Shown here piece by piece: positions 61,010-64,000 of a stretch of 64,000 nucleotides of DNA (position 1 is the first letter of the stretch; each line of letters opens with the position of its first letter). Under the pieces are notes generated by a model. That model was not told the origin of the DNA and searched no databases. It was given only the letters and a program-made list of their open reading frames with translations. Source of the stretch: Phaseolus vulgaris (taxonomy: Eukaryota > Streptophyta > Magnoliopsida > Fabales > Fabaceae); NCBI RefSeq assembly GCF_000499845.2, contig NC_023758.2, positions 25,827,520 to 25,891,519 of the forward strand, given 5' to 3'. A program made the translations under genes and the position numbers.

Positions 61010-63181
61010 TCTTCAAGAGATAAATGCTTTCATCTTGTTTCTCTTTTTAATTTTGTTCTTCATATTGTTCCATGTTGTTCTTCCATTGTTCTTGCTTGTC
61101 TTGTTGTATTGAACCTTGTTTTTTATTTTGATTGTTGTTTGGATCAATCCAATCGGTGCAAACATGTTCAAATTGATCTTGAGCTTCTATATTGCAATTT
61201 TATGTAGGATTCTTTTGTATTTTGGTATACTGTTTTGATTTTGTTAGATTTTGAGTATTTCTTGATGATTCAATCGGTGCAAACTGTTTAGTTTCCGAGT
61301 CTTTTGATTTAATGAATCTATACATGTTATGTCAAAGTCATGTGCTTCCAAGAATTGTCATCAGATCTTAGTAGTACTTTTCTTGATTTGATCTTGAGTC
61401 CAGTTTATAATATGAATTGTTTGATCCTTTGGTGCATTTTTCTTTTAGATTTCAGATCATATTTGTGTGATAGGTCCATACAAATTCTTATACAATCCTT
61501 TTATCGTGTCTTTGCAAGTTCTCAAAACTATTTTAATTCCATATTAGGATTTCTGGAAAAAGTTTGCAGACTGTTTTTTATCTAAGAATTTGATACTGAT
61601 GTTAAAAAATTGTGAAATTCTGGATTTGGAAAGGTTAAAAAAAAGAGAAAGAAAGAAGTGACTCAAAATTCGTAGTAGAAAAAAATGATAAATCAAATGC
61701 TATTAGTGTTCAAAACTAACACTGGAAAAACAGTGTTTTGGCAATAGATTTGGAAATTTTATTGCAATTAATTGGAAAATGTTTTTAATATGATTTCAGT
61801 GCCAAAATTCAGTTAATATATTGAAATGACTGTGGTTAAAATTTCAAAGTCAGATTTAGGTAATTTACCCCTCCTATAATTTCGGAAACAGCTCTACGAC
61901 CCAGAGGTTAGCGACTGCAACTAGCGTTGGTACGAGGGGAGAGGGAATACTACTGGAACTGCTGCTGAGAGCGATATACTTTCCAACTGAGATGGAGAGG
62001 ATGCGCTCCTACTCTCTTTCAATCGCCGATGCTAAAACAAAGAGGGCGTAGACCCTATGAAGAGGGGAGGTTGGGTCAGCAGCTAGTTTTGCCGGAAGGA
62101 ATAGGAATAAACGATGCAATTCAATCTGTTGGAGGAAGGTAGAGCAATAGACGGAACAGTTCAACATAATTGTTTTAAGTCATATCTTTTGACACTTAAA
62201 ATTTTGTAGTTCAATTTTGGTTTTTCTAATCCAATTCTAGTACCTTTCCCTAGGTTCACTTTGTGTGCTAGCCTTGTTGATTACCTTAGTTTTCTTGCTT
62301 GTCAATTTGTTCAATTACTCTTTCAAGTTGTCACATAATTATTCCCTTTGTTGTAGTCCAATTCCAAATTGAAATCTTTTTGTTGCTTTGAAATTTGTTG
62401 ACCTTTATCTTTGGTGGAAGTTTTCAAAAGTGGTGCTTGGTTAAGTTTGGAGCTAACCTCTATGGTGAGTCCATTATTACTTAGTAGGTGTTGTTTTGAA
62501 GACTTAACTTGAATACACTTGGGAGGTTGAACAAGAGTGCAACAACTAGTGAGTTTACAAAATACACAAAGAGTGGGTGCCAATAGCAAGAGTAACAACA
62601 AGAAGTACCAACAAGCAAAAGAAGTGCATAGAATAGGATTTCTAAATTTTCTTTTGTAATCCAATTTCCATTGTATTTCTTTTGAGTTGTAAGTTGTTAA
62701 ACATTCAATAATTAGTGGAATTAATCATGCCAATTAGACGGTCAATGTGTCTTTGAGGTTCTAAGTGCTAAAAAGCCTCACCATTAGGAATTCGACTAGT
62801 TTAAAGCTTTCTAGTTATAGTTAATCTTCAATTTTTGATTAATTGCGCATTAGACAGTGATTGTGTCTTCAAGGTTCAAAGTGCCAAGAAGCCTTACCTT
62901 AGGAAACGCCTAGTTTACAAGCTTTCTTAGATAGCAATTTTCTAGTAAGTATTTTATAGTTTTGCATTGTTTTTCTTGCATAAAATTGGGTATTCATTCT
63001 TGATTGTGCTCTAAGTGAATTACTTAGAAAAAAGTTTGTGAAAGTCTTGAACGATAGAATCTGGCTAGGAAAGGTTTGGTACTTAAGTGATCCAAGTGAT
63101 TCACCTCCCTTTCCTGGGAATCTACCTACATTACTACATTTATCTTTCTTGTGGTAAATTACTTTTAACACAACTTTAATC
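61010..63181 (+). other. Long non-coding leader of the Gypsy element
   Basis: About 2.2 kb between primer-binding site and gag, with no supportable ORF on either strand. It contains a compositionally distinct island at about 61880-62165. A 113-codon minus-strand frame at 62323-62664 shows no recognisable domain. Confidence 0.55.
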
Positions 63182-63855
63182 ATGTCAGCTCATTCTTCCA
63201 ATTCAAGTGAAAGTGATAGAAAGTCAATTAAAGCTATTTTAAAACAACTATCAAGAGGCTTTCAATCACTCTCATATAGACAACTAGAACATAAGGCCCA
63301 ACTCAAAGAGAGGGATGCTATCAACCACCCCCTAGGAGAACTAGAAGAGAAAGAAAAGAAAACGAAAGTGTTAAGGAGGTTAGGGTAGATCTACCTTATT
63401 TCCATGGGAAAAATAATGTATAAGCTTATCTAAATTGGGAAATGAAGGTAGAACAATTGTTTGCTTGCCATAGGGTAAGTGAGGAAAGAAAGGTACCCTT
63501 AGCCACCCTAAGCTTTCAAGGAAATGCTATGTATTGGTGGACTGCCTTTGAAAGAGACAGGCGCCTTCATAAGGATCCTCCCATAGAATATTGGAATGAC
63601 CTTAGGGGAGCCTTAAGACGCCGACATATACATTCATATTATAATAGGGAGTTAATGGACAAGCTCCAAAGACTCCAACAGAAATCTATGAGTGTGGAGG
63701 AGTATAGGCAAACTATGAGTGTGGAGGAGTATAGGCAGAAGATGGAATTATATAAGATGGGAGCTTTCATTAGGGAATATGAAACCACCACCATAGCTAG
63801 ATTCTTGAGTGGACTCTTTCTTGAGATTAGAGATAGGGTTTTTACTGTATACTAA
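63182..63855 (+). pseudogene. Ty3/Gypsy gag, stop-interrupted
   Basis: The first segment (63182-63388, MSAHSSNSSESDRKSIKAIL) is a Ser-rich, coiled N-terminus with many Glu/Lys, ending in a TAG. After two stops the conserved gag domain follows at 63442 (WEMKVEQLFACH, then LSFQGNAMYWWTAFERDRR, YWNDLRGALRRRHI and FLSGLFLEIRDRV). A 27-bp tandem duplication at about 63688-63741 repeats MSVEEYRQ. The frame stops at 63853-63855, just where the sequence changes character. No zinc knuckle, protease or RT follows in the window. Confidence 0.85.
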
Positions 63856-64000
63856 TATATCCACCCCCACGTGCTTCCCTCCCAACTTGCCTCCATTCCC
63901 TCACCTTTGTCAATAGCCTTTGCAACATCTTCGTCTTTTCCCTTTCCCACCTTAGGAACCTCACCCTCTTCAACTTCACCATCAAAGCCTTTGCTCCCTA
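63856..64000. other. C-rich segment at the right edge, unassigned
   Basis: 145 bases, clearly less AT-rich and strongly pyrimidine-biased on the + strand. Frames on both strands are open to the window edge. One + frame has C-ended codons and Leu spacing reminiscent of leucine-rich repeats (SLSHLRNLTLFN). A minus frame reads as an acidic Gly/Lys-rich peptide and stops at about 63852. Neither can be chosen from this length. Confidence 0.35.

Overview
The window is plant nuclear DNA from a dicot, most likely a legume of the Phaseoleae (Phaseolus/Vigna/soybean group). The base is AT-rich, genes have short exons with GT/AG introns, and transposable elements nest in one another. Small TRIM elements of the type common in legumes occur twice. 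The legume assignment rests on recognising repeat styles and gene sequences by eye, so treat it as probable. No phage, plasmid, CRISPR or bacterial feature is present.

Six host genes were rebuilt exon by exon. (1) 11916-14734 (+): half-size ABC transporter of the ABCG14 type (cytokinin export family), 5 exons, 658 aa. (2) 26911-30984 (+): CIR-N / zinc-knuckle nuclear protein with a long Ser/Arg/Lys-rich tail, 7 exons, 640 aa. (3) 32420-33968 (-): small SWIB/MDM2-domain protein with a probable organelle-targeting N-terminus, 2 exons, 131 aa. (4) 38215-38734 (+): a second, diverged SWIB/MDM2-domain protein, 2 exons, 132 aa, in divergent orientation to the first and split by an intron at the same place. 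(5) 51196-53817 (+): F-box protein of the SKIP31 type, 9 exons, 324 aa. (6) 57008-58078 (+): glycine/proline-rich GPRP / 'glycine-rich protein A3' type protein, 2 coding exons plus a probable leader intron, 201 aa. All six keep open frames through correctly phased introns and look functional. They are unrelated housekeeping-type genes and form no cluster or pathway.

The rest is mobile or decayed DNA. A TRIM element lies at 1.74-2.14 kb with a perfect 5-bp target duplication, and a CACTA-like non-autonomous element at 4.11-4.83 kb. One LINE family left three 5'-truncated copies, all on the + strand (4.9-7.4, 20.9-26.6 and 36.1-37.8 kb). The second is split by a 4.2-kb minus-strand Copia-type LTR element that carries three tandem copies of a gag-protease segment, a 36-bp minisatellite and an inserted MITE-like element. 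The third is split by a TRIM. A nearly complete but inactivated Copia element occupies 42.65-47.65 kb; most of its premature stops can be read as C-to-T or G-to-A changes. A decayed plant-transposon ORF lies near 48.3-48.8 kb and an array of AATCGATTA palindromes at 49.8-50.0 kb. The right end (60.1-64.0 kb) holds Ty3/Gypsy material: a pol tail, an LTR, a primer-binding site, a long leader and a broken gag.

I found no convincing undescribed biological system. The items most worth following up are the triplicated gag-protease unit, the pol-LTR-gag arrangement at the right edge, the compositional island in the Gypsy leader, the divergent SWIB gene pair, and the TATA/G-box promoter-like region near the left end that has no evident gene.
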